The notes below the pieces were generated by a model, which saw only the letters and a list, made by a program, of their open reading frames with translations, ran no database searches and had not been told where the DNA came from. From NCBI GenBank assembly GCA_903859225.1, contig CAIOLV010000144.1, positions 1 to 9,025 on the forward strand: a DNA stretch of 9,025 nt, in the 5' to 3' direction. The position numbers and the translations under genes are program-made. The stretch is from an uncultured bacterium. GTDB lineage: Bacteria; Bipolaricaulota; Bipolaricaulia; UBA7950; UBA9294. Shown here one piece after another: positions 1-6,223 of the stretch (within the stretch, counting starts at the first letter, position 1; each line of letters starts with the position of its first letter).

Positions 1-400
1 CGATCGCCGCGGAGAGGCCGGCGGGGCCTCCACCGAGGACGAGCACCGGGGTCTCGCGAACTTCGATGTCGTGGGGGGCCGCGGTGCGATCCAGCCGCGG
101 CAGCGACGGCAGACCGTCCACCGGCTCGACGACCATCGAGGGCCGCGCGGCCGTCATGCACGCCTTGACCGGTCGCCCGTCGGCGATGACGAGACACTGA
201 GCGCATTGCCCATTCGCGCAGTAGATGCCCTGCGGGGCTCCGTCCTTCGGATGGTGCCCGAAGACGCGGATGCCTGCTGCGAACAGCGCCGAGGAGATCA
301 CATCACCCGGGTACGCCGTCACCGGCTTTCCGGCAAACGTGAACGTGAACGGGCTCTTCCACTCTCTCTGTACGATCGGATGGTCTTCAATCCTTGCCAT
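1..400 (-). CDS. [2Fe-2S]/FAD-dependent oxidoreductase, N-terminal part (runs off left edge)
   Basis: The first 133 codons of a protein cut by the window edge. Residues ~15-85 look like a plant-type ferredoxin domain of the kind at the N-terminus of sarcosine-oxidase alpha and hydrogen-cyanide-synthase-like subunits: cysteines C61, C66, C69 and C81 (C-x4-C-x2-C-x11-C, around YCANGQCAQC) would hold a [2Fe-2S] cluster. After a linker, residues 119-133 read PVLVLGGGPAGLSAAI, the GxGxxG dinucleotide-binding start of an FAD/NAD(P) Rossmann domain. Proteins built this way oxidise amines, imino acids or similar small substrates and usually work as multi-subunit dehydrogenases or oxidases; the substrate cannot be told here. 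The ATG at 400 overlaps the end of the upstream XRE-cupin gene by 14 nt and has an SD (AAGGGAG, ending about 10 nt upstream), so the two are probably co-transcribed and the regulator probably senses a related compound. Confidence 0.85.
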   Translation of the reverse strand, partial: MARIEDHPIVQREWKSPFTFTFAGKPVTAYPGDVISSALFAAGIRVFGHHPKDGAPQGIYCANGQCAQCLVIADGRPVKACMTAARPSMVVEPVDGLPSLPRLDRTAAPHDIEVRETPVLVLGGGPAGLSAAI

Positions 401-1040
401 GGCGGCGTAGCTCCCTTCGTTCCGGACTTGCGGGGGCATTGGGCGTTCTGTCTCCGGCGGGGATGCGCCGCCCGCGTCGTGCGGCGGACTCAATGAACCG
501 CTGCGTCACCGCCATCAGAATGCGCGCTCCCGATCTCCCCGCTCGGTATTCGTGCTGTTCGCGCGATGCGACGCGATAGCTGTCGCCAGCCGCGAGCGCG
601 TAGTCGTCCTCGCCGACGAGCAGCCGCAGCGTCCCTTCGAGGACAAAGCCGAGCTCCTCCCCGTCGTGGGCCGTCGCTTCCTGACGCGCGTTCGGCGGCA
701 ACTCCGCGATCAGGAGTTCCTCCACGGGCACGGCGGGAAGCTGAGGCGTCAGGTAACGATACGACACGGCCGAGTTCCCAATCTGAATTCGAAGCTGCGC
801 CGCCGCCTTCGTGACGCGGGGTGCACCCACGCCGAGCGGCGCGCTGCTCGTGAAAAGGCGGTCGATGGGAATCTCGAGCGCCCGGCAGATCGCGGACAGC
901 GAGACGATCGACAGCGTCGACTGCCCGCGCTCCACCTGCGACAGGAATCCGGTCGACAGCCCGGAACGCGTCGACAGCGTCTCGAGCGTCCAACCACGTC
1001 CTTGGCGTGCCTCTCGCAATTGCTCCCCGAGGTTCTCCAC
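387..1040 (-). CDS. XRE-family transcriptional regulator with C-terminal cupin domain
   Basis: A 217-residue two-domain regulator. Residues ~6-62 form a Cro/cI-type helix-turn-helix (LGEQLREARQGRGWTLETLS, then GLSTGFLSQVERGQSTLS). Residues ~106-180 form a small cupin barrel, with HDGEELGFVLEGTLRLLVGE and AGDSYRVASREQHEYRA as the two conserved cupin stretches (H125, E129, H163 at usual metal or ligand positions). Regulators of this build, such as PuuR and SutR, typically control nearby amine, amino-acid or sulfur catabolic genes, with the cupin sensing the small molecule. The GTG at 1040 is chosen because the helix-turn-helix begins right after it. The only upstream ATG, at 1045, is in another frame, and no SD precedes the GTG, but a TATACT hexamer ends 7 nt before it, suggesting a leaderless mRNA. 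It leads the flavoprotein gene (14-nt overlap). A 22-bp dyad covers its predicted -35, so self-repression is likely. About 30 basic, low-complexity residues trail the cupin. Confidence 0.9.
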   Translation of the reverse strand: MENLGEQLREARQGRGWTLETLSTRSGLSTGFLSQVERGQSTLSIVSLSAICRALEIPIDRLFTSSAPLGVGAPRVTKAAAQLRIQIGNSAVSYRYLTPQLPAVPVEELLIAELPPNARQEATAHDGEELGFVLEGTLRLLVGEDDYALAAGDSYRVASREQHEYRAGRSGARILMAVTQRFIESAARRGRRIPAGDRTPNAPASPERRELRRHGKD

Positions 1041-1047
1041 GCCATTC

Positions 1048-1076
1048 AGTATAGTGAACGACCGATTCGATATCTA
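1048..1076 (-). promoter_or_regulatory. Predicted leaderless promoter of the XRE-cupin gene
   Basis: On the minus strand a TATACT hexamer (5 of 6 to TATAAT) occupies 1053-1048. It is preceded by a 17-nt spacer and TAGATA (4 of 6 to TTGACA) at 1076-1071. Seven bases separate the -10 from the GTG at 1040, so transcription would begin at or next to the start codon. The -35 lies inside the 1063-1084 dyad. Confidence 0.55.
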
Positions 1077-1084
1077 TCGTATCG
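1063..1084. promoter_or_regulatory. 22-bp dyad, likely operator of the XRE-cupin regulator
   Basis: CGATTCGAT and ATCGTATCG face each other across a 4-nt spacer (ATCT). Eight of nine arm positions pair; only the centre of each arm breaks symmetry. Each arm is itself a repeated CGAT/ATCG half. The size and symmetry suit a dimeric helix-turn-helix protein. It covers the predicted -35 of the regulator gene and ends just before the predicted -35 of the divergent peptidase gene, so one bound dimer could affect both. The identity of the bound protein is inferred from position. Confidence 0.5.
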
Positions 1085-1085
1085 C

Positions 1086-1114
1086 TGGGCATTCGACCCA
1101 ACGGACCGTACACT
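1086..1114 (+). promoter_or_regulatory. Possible promoter of the M42 peptidase gene
   Basis: TGGGCA at 1086-1091 (4 of 6 to TTGACA), a 17-nt spacer and TACACT at 1109-1114 (4 of 6 to TATAAT). This would give a leader of about 14 nt carrying the SD GGGAGG at 1125-1130, four bases before the ATG. Each hexamer is weak, so this is tentative. Confidence 0.3.
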
Positions 1115-1134
1115 CGAGCGCAACGGGAGGGACC

Positions 1135-2202
1135 ATGCAAAAGAAGCGGATCGACTTTCTCAAGCAGCTCATGAACACGGTGTGCCCGACGGGCTACGAA
1201 GAGGAGGCGGCCCGAGTGTGGCGCGATGAGGCCGCCCAATTCGCCGACCGCACGTGGGGCGACGTCCACGGCAACGCGATCGCTGCGATCAACGAAGAGG
1301 CTCCGTTCCGCGTCATGATTGCCGGACACCTCGACGAGATCGGGCTGATGATCACGTATGCCGACGACAACGGTTTCCTGTCGTTCACCGGCCTCGGCGG
1401 CTGGGACATGGCGATCATCCCCGGCCAGCGCGTTCGCATCCGGACCGCGAAGGGAGCGATCCTGGGCGTGATCGGGCGGAAACCGATCCACCTGATGAAG
1501 GAAGAGGAGCGCAAGGCTCTCCCGAAATTCGAGGATCTGTGGATCGACATCGGTGCCAAGAACAAGGCGGCGGCGCTGAAGCTCGTGGCGCTCGGCGACC
1601 CGGCCGTGCTCGACTACGGCGTCGAGGATCTGCGAGACGGCATCATCGTCGGCCGTGGGATTGACGATCGCATCGGCGCATTCATCGCCCTCGAAGCGCT
1701 GCGGCTCTTGAAGGAGAAGAAGACGAAGCTCGGCATCTACGCGGTCGCAACGGTGCAAGAGGAGATCGGGTCCCGCGGCGCGCAGACGAGCGGCTTCGGA
1801 ATCGACCCACACGTCGGAATCGCCATCGACGTGGGATTCTGCACCGATCACCCCGGCATGGACGACGCGAAGAAGAAGTGGGGCGAGGTAACGATGCGCG
1901 GCGGTCCGATCATCACGCGTGGCCCGAACGCGAATCCACAGCTCTACCGCCGATTCGTCGAGACGGCCGAAAAGAACCAGATCGCCTTCCAGGTGGAACC
2001 ATACCCAAGGGGCACGGGAACCGACGGAAATGAGATCCAACTCGTGCGTAGCGGTGTGCCGACGGCCATTCTCTCGGTTCCGAACCGATACATGCACTCC
2101 CCGTGCGAGCTCGTCCACCTCGACGACGTCGAGAATACGGCCAAGTGGATCGCGCTCACGGTGGCCGGGATGACGGCGAAGACAACGTTCATCCCCTCGT
2201 AG
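1135..2202 (+). CDS. M42-family metallo-aminopeptidase (FrvX/YsdC/CelM type)
   Basis: A 355-residue cytosolic di-metal aminopeptidase; members usually form dodecameric tetrahedral shells that trim short peptides, and 350-360 residues is normal. All expected metal and catalytic positions are visible: H65 and D67 in AGHLDEIGLMI, the bridging D177 in GRGIDDRIGAF, the catalytic/ligand pair E209-E210 in VATVQEEIGSRGA, D232 in IAIDVGF, and H321 in NRYMHSPCELVHLDD. The inserted PDZ-like dimerisation/oligomerisation domain would lie between the first His and the bridging Asp (~residues 70-165). The reading frame is open far upstream (to 811), but the ATG at 1135 is chosen because family homology starts with its first residues and an SD (GGGAGG) lies 4 nt before it. 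It is transcribed alone: a strong terminator follows, and the gene upstream is divergent. Substrate preference (acidic, hydrophobic or lysyl N-termini) cannot be read from sequence. Confidence 0.93.
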   Translation: MQKKRIDFLKQLMNTVCPTGYEEEAARVWRDEAAQFADRTWGDVHGNAIAAINEEAPFRVMIAGHLDEIGLMITYADDNGFLSFTGLGGWDMAIIPGQRVRIRTAKGAILGVIGRKPIHLMKEEERKALPKFEDLWIDIGAKNKAAALKLVALGDPAVLDYGVEDLRDGIIVGRGIDDRIGAFIALEALRLLKEKKTKLGIYAVATVQEEIGSRGAQTSGFGIDPHVGIAIDVGFCTDHPGMDDAKKKWGEVTMRGGPIITRGPNANPQLYRRFVETAEKNQIAFQVEPYPRGTGTDGNEIQLVRSGVPTAILSVPNRYMHSPCELVHLDDVENTAKWIALTVAGMTAKTTFIPS

Positions 2203-2229
2203 TCGCTCTCCTACCCCAGATTCGATGAG

Positions 2230-2260
2230 GGCGGGCGCGCTTTGCGCCCGCCTTTCGTTT
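2230..2260 (+). terminator. Rho-independent terminator of the peptidase gene
   Basis: A perfect 9-bp GC stem (GGCGGGCGC at 2230-2238, GCGCCCGCC at 2244-2252) with a GCTTT loop, followed by TTTCGTTT. It starts 27 nt after the peptidase stop. The T tract is interrupted by CG. The 3' arm overlaps the predicted -35 of the next promoter. Confidence 0.85.
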
Positions 2261-2269
2261 GGGTATAGT
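2242..2269 (+). promoter_or_regulatory. Promoter of the thiamine operon
   Basis: TTGCGC at 2242-2247 (4 of 6), a 16-nt spacer and TATAGT at 2264-2269 (5 of 6). The predicted start site, about 2276, coincides with the first bases of riboswitch helix P1. The -35 lies in the loop and 3' arm of the preceding terminator. Confidence 0.65.
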
Positions 2270-2275
2270 GGGCCC

Positions 2276-2362
<87 letters not shown>

Positions 2363-2424
2363 CAGCGGACAACGCACCGCTCGGCACAGCACCTCCAATT
2401 CGACGCTCCCGCGAGGAGCTTCTG
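2363..2424 (+). promoter_or_regulatory. Riboswitch expression platform with SD-sequestering hairpin
   Basis: The SD GAGGAG (2413-2418) lies in a small hairpin, GCTCC (2405-2409) with GGAGC (2415-2419), loop CGCGA, six bases before the GTG start. The same GCTCCC (2405-2410) is a perfect complement of GGGAGC (2280-2285) in the aptamer's P2/P3 strand. A coherent model is that, without TPP, the aptamer strand takes GCTCCC and the SD is free; with TPP the strand is locked in the aptamer and the SD is masked. No hairpin plus T tract is seen here, so control is probably translational rather than by termination. CTCGC at 2359-2363 can also pair with GCGAG at 2411-2415 as an alternative mask. Confidence 0.55.
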
Positions 2425-3075
2425 GTGGGTACCGTCCTCATCTTGGCAAACGGCATCTGGGAAGACGAGGCACAGGCGCGTCGCCTTGCCAACAGTGCTG
2501 ATCTGGTCATCGCTGCGGACGGCGGCTTCGCGAAGGCGCTCGCCGCTCGAGTGCACGTGGATCTCGTCGTCGGGGACTTGGATTCGATCGACAGCGCGGC
2601 GTGCCGCGCCATCTCCGCCTCTGCGGTGGAAGTCCGGCGCTATCCTGCGGCCAAGGACTGGTCGGACCTCGAACTTGCGCTCGACGAGGCCCTGGCCCGC
2701 CGGCCGGCCGAGATCCTCATCCTGGGGAGTCTGGGACATCGCATCGACCACGCTCTGACGAACGTTCACCTGCTCGAACGGGGGCTCGGCGCGGGGGTCG
2801 CGATCGAGCTCGTGGACGGAACGCAGTCTGTCATCCTCATCGATGCTCGACACGACGTGGCGGACGCGCACGTTGGCGACCGAGTCTCGCTCATTCCGGT
2901 CTCCGAGTCCGTCCGCACGACAACGTCCGGACTGCGCTTCCCGCTTGGCGATGAGATCCTTCGGCGCGCTGCGTCGCGCGGCGTCTCGAACGTCGTCGAC
3001 CGACTGCCTGTCGTCATTGACGTCACGAGCGGTCGGCTCCTCGTCATCCACGATCGCCCCGGAGCGGGATCATGA
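2425..3075 (+). CDS. thiN: Thiamine pyrophosphokinase
   Basis: A 216-residue enzyme making TPP and AMP from thiamine and ATP, the last step of thiamine salvage; the length is normal. Family motifs in order: ADGG (31-34), GDLDS (50-54, metal and ATP site), KDWSD (77-81, matching the usual DxxD-type acidic motif near the nucleotide), and GSLGHRIDHALTN (101-113, the GGxGxRxDHxLxN signature). The last ~100 residues are the beta-rich domain that binds thiamine in the dimer. The GTG at 2425 is chosen because the protein fold begins at once and the SD GAGGAG ends six bases before. It is the first gene of the operon under the TPP riboswitch, giving direct product feedback. Its stop overlaps the permease start as ATGA. 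The gene name follows the Bacillus TPK; thiI/thiL-type enzymes are unrelated. Confidence 0.93.
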   Translation: MGTVLILANGIWEDEAQARRLANSADLVIAADGGFAKALAARVHVDLVVGDLDSIDSAACRAISASAVEVRRYPAAKDWSDLELALDEALARRPAEILILGSLGHRIDHALTNVHLLERGLGAGVAIELVDGTQSVILIDARHDVADAHVGDRVSLIPVSESVRTTTSGLRFPLGDEILRRAASRGVSNVVDRLPVVIDVTSGRLLVIHDRPGAGS

Positions 3076-3845
3076 CCCGACGGTCGATCACCCGGCTTCC
3101 GTGGTTCTGGGGCGCGGTGGGTGTCGTCGGCGCGATTTCCCTATGGCAAATCGTCAGCACTGTCTTGCGGGTCCCGCTCTATCTTCTTCCATCGCCGTGG
3201 GCGACGCTCGAGGCGCTCGTCGCGGACGCGGCGCTGCTCGCTCCTCACCTCGCAACCACGGCGATCGAGTCGGTCGCCGGCCTGGCGCTCGCCTTCTTCT
3301 TCGGGGTAGGCATCGCCGCTGCGATGGGCGCCTCGCGGGTCTCCCGCGGCCTCATCTATCCGTCGCTCGTGCTTTCGCAGGCCGTCCCACTGATGGCGGT
3401 GGCGCCGCTCGTCCTCATCTGGTTCGGGCTCGGTCCATCGGCGAAGGTGCTCATCGTCGCCTTCATCTGCTTCTTCCCGATCACCGTCAATGCATACGAA
3501 GGCTTCCGCGCCGTGGATCCCCTGTACTTGGAATTCCTGCAGACGCTCGGGGCTCGGCGGCGCGATGTCTATCGTCACGTCGTGCTGCCCGCGACGCTCC
3601 CTGGGATCTTCGCGGGTCTGCGCGTCGGGGCGACGTACAGCGTGCTCGGCGCAGTCGTCGGCGAGTGGCTCGGAGGCTCGCGCGGGCTCGGCGTGTACAT
3701 GACGCGCGCGCTCCAATCGTTTCGAACCGATCGCCTGTTCGCTGCAATCCTGCTCGTCATGTTCATGAGTCTCGGACTGTTCAAGGTGGTCGACGAAGTC
3801 GGCGGAAGGCTGACTCCGTGGGTTCAGAGGAGGCAGCATGCGTAG
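3072..3845 (+). CDS. thiX: ABC transporter permease, ThiX-like
   Basis: A 257-residue inner-membrane permease of the taurine/sulfonate/HMP branch (SsuC/TauC/ThiX). It has about six hydrophobic segments (roughly residues 11-32, 61-85, 96-118, 126-147, 183-203 and 222-240). The cytoplasmic coupling motif is at ~154-186, where EFLQTLGARRRDVYRHVVLP followed by a P-G-I-F-A-G-L run is the EAA loop that contacts the ATPase. It would act as a homodimer with the ATPase and binding lipoprotein encoded next. The ATG overlaps the kinase stop (ATGA) and has GGAG seven bases upstream. Permeases of this branch look alike whatever they carry, so the thiamine-related role comes from the neighbours and the riboswitch. 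Cargo could be hydroxymethylpyrimidine, formylaminopyrimidine or thiamine. Confidence 0.85.
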   Translation: MTRRSITRLPWFWGAVGVVGAISLWQIVSTVLRVPLYLLPSPWATLEALVADAALLAPHLATTAIESVAGLALAFFFGVGIAAAMGASRVSRGLIYPSLVLSQAVPLMAVAPLVLIWFGLGPSAKVLIVAFICFFPITVNAYEGFRAVDPLYLEFLQTLGARRRDVYRHVVLPATLPGIFAGLRVGATYSVLGAVVGEWLGGSRGLGVYMTRALQSFRTDRLFAAILLVMFMSLGLFKVVDEVGGRLTPWVQRRQHA

Positions 3846-4812
3846 GACATGGATCGCCGCAGCGGCTCTTGTGCTCGCCCTCACGTCGTGCGGCGCTCGG
3901 GCCACTCCCGTGAGCATTGCGCTTGACTGGACGCCGAACACCAACCACACCGGCATCTTCGTCGCGCAGGACTTGGGCTACTTCGCTCTGGAAGGTCTGG
4001 AAGTGACCGTCCTTGAGCCGAGCCCCGTGGTGTCACTGCAGCTCGTTGCGAGCGGACGAGCTGACTTCGGCGTTTCCAGCCAAGAGTACGTCGTCATGGC
4101 GCGCGCTGAGGAAACCCCCGTGGTGTCGGTCGCCACGCTCTATCCGCACAACACGTCTGGATTCGCAGCGCTCGCAACGACAGGGATCGCGTCGCCGGCC
4201 GATTTCGCCGGCCGCCGCTACGGTGGCTGGGGAAGCGACCTCGAAGCTGTGATGATCGAGACGGTCATGGAGAACGCGGGGGCAGACCCCGCGCAGGTCG
4301 AGGTCATCAACATGGGAACCCTCGACTTTGCCACCGCCGCCCAGGTCGGGCTTGCCGACTTCTTCTGGATCTACTACGGATGGGAAGGAATCCACGCCCA
4401 GCTCCTCGGTCTCGAGTTCAACTACCTCCCGCTGGCCGACCTCGATCCGGTCCTCGACTACTACACACCAGTACTGGTCGCAAGTGAAGCCACTCTCGAG
4501 GAGAGACCAGACGTCGCTCGACGCTTCCTTCGCGCGCTTGCGCGAGGCTACATCTACTGCGCGACCTCGCCCGAGGCCGCCGCCGAGATCCTCCTCGCCC
4601 ACGCGCCGGAGCTCGATCGAGAGCTTGTCCTTGCATCACAGAGGTGGCTCGCCGCGCAGACCGAGCGGAGCCTCGGAGCCTGGGGGCGGCAGGATGCCGA
4701 AGTGTGGCGCCGTTTCGCCGCGTGGGCGCTCGACCATGCCCTGATTCGCCACGCTGTTGAGCCGGATGGGGCGTTCACCAACGCGCTTCTCCCGGAGGAT
4801 TTTTCGCCGTGA
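3838..4812 (+). CDS. thiY: ThiY/NMT1-like substrate-binding lipoprotein
   Basis: A 324-residue extracytoplasmic binding protein of the NMT1/THI5-like family. The N-terminus is a lipoprotein signal: two arginines, a hydrophobic stretch (6-15) and lipobox LTSC with C18 as the lipidated residue. DWTPNTNHTGIFVA (30-43) is the hallmark of thiamine-pyrimidine binders, and the aromatic run FFWIYYGWEG (175-184) is likely part of the ligand cleft. There are only two cysteines (C18, C241), so the CCCFC motif of yeast THI5 HMP synthase is missing; this is a carrier, not the suicide enzyme. It would deliver a thiamine pyrimidine precursor or degradation product to the permease. The start at 3838 overlaps the permease end by 8 nt and has a strong SD (GAGGAGG, 4 nt before). 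No tenA or thiD is in the window, so how an imported pyrimidine would be processed is not shown here. Confidence 0.87.
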   Translation: MRRTWIAAAALVLALTSCGARATPVSIALDWTPNTNHTGIFVAQDLGYFALEGLEVTVLEPSPVVSLQLVASGRADFGVSSQEYVVMARAEETPVVSVATLYPHNTSGFAALATTGIASPADFAGRRYGGWGSDLEAVMIETVMENAGADPAQVEVINMGTLDFATAAQVGLADFFWIYYGWEGIHAQLLGLEFNYLPLADLDPVLDYYTPVLVASEATLEERPDVARRFLRALARGYIYCATSPEAAAEILLAHAPELDRELVLASQRWLAAQTERSLGAWGRQDAEVWRRFAAWALDHALIRHAVEPDGAFTNALLPEDFSP

Positions 4813-5534
4813 GCCTTATCGCGGCGACCCACCTTGCGAAGCGATTCGGCGACCTGACTGTGCTTCGTGACGTCAGTCTGACCGTCGAGGAGGACGATGT
4901 GGTCGGCCTTCTCGGACCCTCCGGCTGCGGCAAGACGACCCTCTTGCGCATCCTGCTGGGCCTCGAGACGTACGATGGGGGCGAGCTCGCGGCATCGCCC
5001 GGCCGCCCCGGCTACTTGCCGCAGGATGCCCTGCTCCTGCCGTGGAAGACCGTGCTCGGCAACGCCGAGCTGCCGTTGCAGCTGCAGGGCGTTGCGGCGG
5101 CCGAGCGACGGCGGCAAGTGCGGGATATTCTGCCGGAGTTCGGGCTCGCCGAGTTCGCAGGGATCTATCCGCACCAGATGTCGGGCGGCATGAAGCAGAG
5201 GGCGGCGCTCCTGCGTGCCGTCCTCACCGGAAGCCGGATTCTCGTCCTCGACGAGCCGTTCGGCGCGCTCGACACCCTGACTCGCCACCGACTCCAGGAC
5301 TGGCTCGCCGACCTGACGCGTCGACTCCACCGAGCGATTCTGTTCGTCACGCACGACCTGGAGGAGGCGGTCGTGTTGTCCCATCGCGTCGTCGTCCTCT
5401 CGGCGCGCCCTGCCGTCGTGCTCGGAGAGGAAGCGATCGATCTTCCGCCCGGCGAGAGGCGCGATCGGCTCGGGCGCGCGTTTCTCGCCGCTCGCGACCG
5501 ACTCCTGTCGCAGCTGGAGAGGGGGAACGGGTGA
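4809..5534 (+). CDS. thiZ: ABC transporter ATP-binding protein, ThiZ-like
   Basis: A 241-residue nucleotide-binding subunit powering the importer. Walker A is GPSGCGKT (36-43), the Q-loop is at PQDALLLPW (71-79), the signature is QMSGGMKQR (123-131, with Met for the usual Leu of LSGGQ), Walker B is ILVLDEP (144-150), the D-loop is GALD (152-155) and the switch histidine is H182 in VTHD. All residues needed for ATP hydrolysis are present. The Q-loop and tail resemble SsuB/TauB/ThiZ rather than sugar importers. The GTG start overlaps the binding-protein stop as GTGA, with GGAGG about 10 nt upstream. The gene order permease, binding protein, ATPase and the tight overlaps mark one three-part transporter. 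Confidence 0.92.
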   Translation: MSLIAATHLAKRFGDLTVLRDVSLTVEEDDVVGLLGPSGCGKTTLLRILLGLETYDGGELAASPGRPGYLPQDALLLPWKTVLGNAELPLQLQGVAAAERRRQVRDILPEFGLAEFAGIYPHQMSGGMKQRAALLRAVLTGSRILVLDEPFGALDTLTRHRLQDWLADLTRRLHRAILFVTHDLEEAVVLSHRVVVLSARPAVVLGEEAIDLPPGERRDRLGRAFLAARDRLLSQLERGNG

Positions 5535-6190
5535 CGGGACCGAATCCGTTCGAGACGCTGGCCGACGAATATGACGCGTGGTTCGACGCGCATCCCGAGC
5601 TCTTCGAGTCCGAGCTACAGGCCGTGCGCGCCGTGCTCCCCGAACGACCGGGGCGGTGGGTAGAAGTCGGCGTCGGGACGGGGCGCTTCGCCTCCCGCCT
5701 CGCCATCGGCCTCGGGGTCGAACCCGCGGGAGCCATGGCCGATCGGGCCCGGCAGCGGGGCGTCCGCGTGCTCGAAGGCACAGCGGAGTGTCTGCCTCTT
5801 GCCGACTCGAGCGCCGACGCGCTCTTTCTGATCACAACGCTGTGCTTCGTGTCCGATGTCGGGGGCGCCCTAGCGGAGGCACGAAGGGTCCTTGTCCCCG
5901 GGGGCGCAATCGTCGTGGCGTTTCTGCCTCGCGACAGCGAGCTCGGAAGAGCGGCCTCCACGGACTCGTCTGACCCGTTCTTCCGTGAGGCGCGGCTTCT
6001 CTCGGCGTCCGAACTGCTTTGCGCGATGATGGCCGCAGGTTTCGGGATCGACCGAATTGTGCAGACGTTGGCGGCCTCCTCAGGCCCGGAAGCGCTCGAG
6101 GCTCCCTCCGACGGTTTCGATCGCGGCTCATTCGTCGTCGTTCGCGGCCTTCGACCGCAGCGCGAGCGGCATTCCTCCATGCAATCTTGA
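5531..6190 (+). CDS. Class I SAM-dependent methyltransferase, function unknown
   Basis: A 219-residue Rossmann methyltransferase of the Methyltransf_11 kind. Motif I is VEVGVGTGRF (44-53), the acidic residue binding the SAM ribose is E64 in GVEPAGAM, motif III is GTAECLPLADSSADALFLIT (83-102), and the post-motif strand is ARRVLVPGGAIVVAF (117-131). The N-terminus NPFETLADEYDAWFDAHPEL is typical of small-molecule methyltransferases of this group. The frame is open upstream into the ATPase gene (to 5042), but the GTG at 5531 is chosen because the fold begins there, it forms a GTGA overlap with the ATPase stop, and AGGGGG lies five bases before it. The overlap makes it the last gene of the thiamine operon. 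No methyltransferase is part of known thiamine salvage, so the substrate is unknown; it could also be a passenger gene. Confidence 0.85.
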   Translation: MTGPNPFETLADEYDAWFDAHPELFESELQAVRAVLPERPGRWVEVGVGTGRFASRLAIGLGVEPAGAMADRARQRGVRVLEGTAECLPLADSSADALFLITTLCFVSDVGGALAEARRVLVPGGAIVVAFLPRDSELGRAASTDSSDPFFREARLLSASELLCAMMAAGFGIDRIVQTLAASSGPEALEAPSDGFDRGSFVVVRGLRPQRERHSSMQS

Positions 6191-6216
6191 CAGGATGAAC
6201 CCGTCCTTCGTAGGAT
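6187..6216 (+). promoter_or_regulatory. Promoter of the lipid kinase gene
   Basis: TTGACA at 6187-6192 is a perfect -35 and overlaps the methyltransferase stop codon. After an 18-nt spacer comes TAGGAT (6211-6216, 4 of 6 to TATAAT), then seven bases before the ATG at 6224. This would start the mRNA at or near the start codon. The AGGA inside the -10 could instead serve as an SD with 8-nt spacing if transcription comes from further upstream. Confidence 0.6.
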
Positions 6217-6223
6217 CTTCGGC

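Noticed and set aside
811..1134. A longer start for the M42 peptidase, since its frame stays open upstream to 811.
   Set aside because: The extra 108 residues would be antisense to the XRE-cupin gene, would cover its promoter and operator, and resemble no M42 N-terminus. The ATG at 1135 has an SD and starts where homology starts.
5042..5530. A longer start for the methyltransferase within the ATPase gene.
   Set aside because: The extension is an Arg/Ala/Pro-rich out-of-frame reading of the ATPase; the GTG at 5531 has an SD and gives the normal family N-terminus.
6191..6208. A possible terminator hairpin AGGA...TCCT between the methyltransferase and the lipid kinase.
   Set aside because: The stem is only four base pairs with no T tract; the stretch is better explained as the spacer of the TTGACA/TAGGAT promoter.
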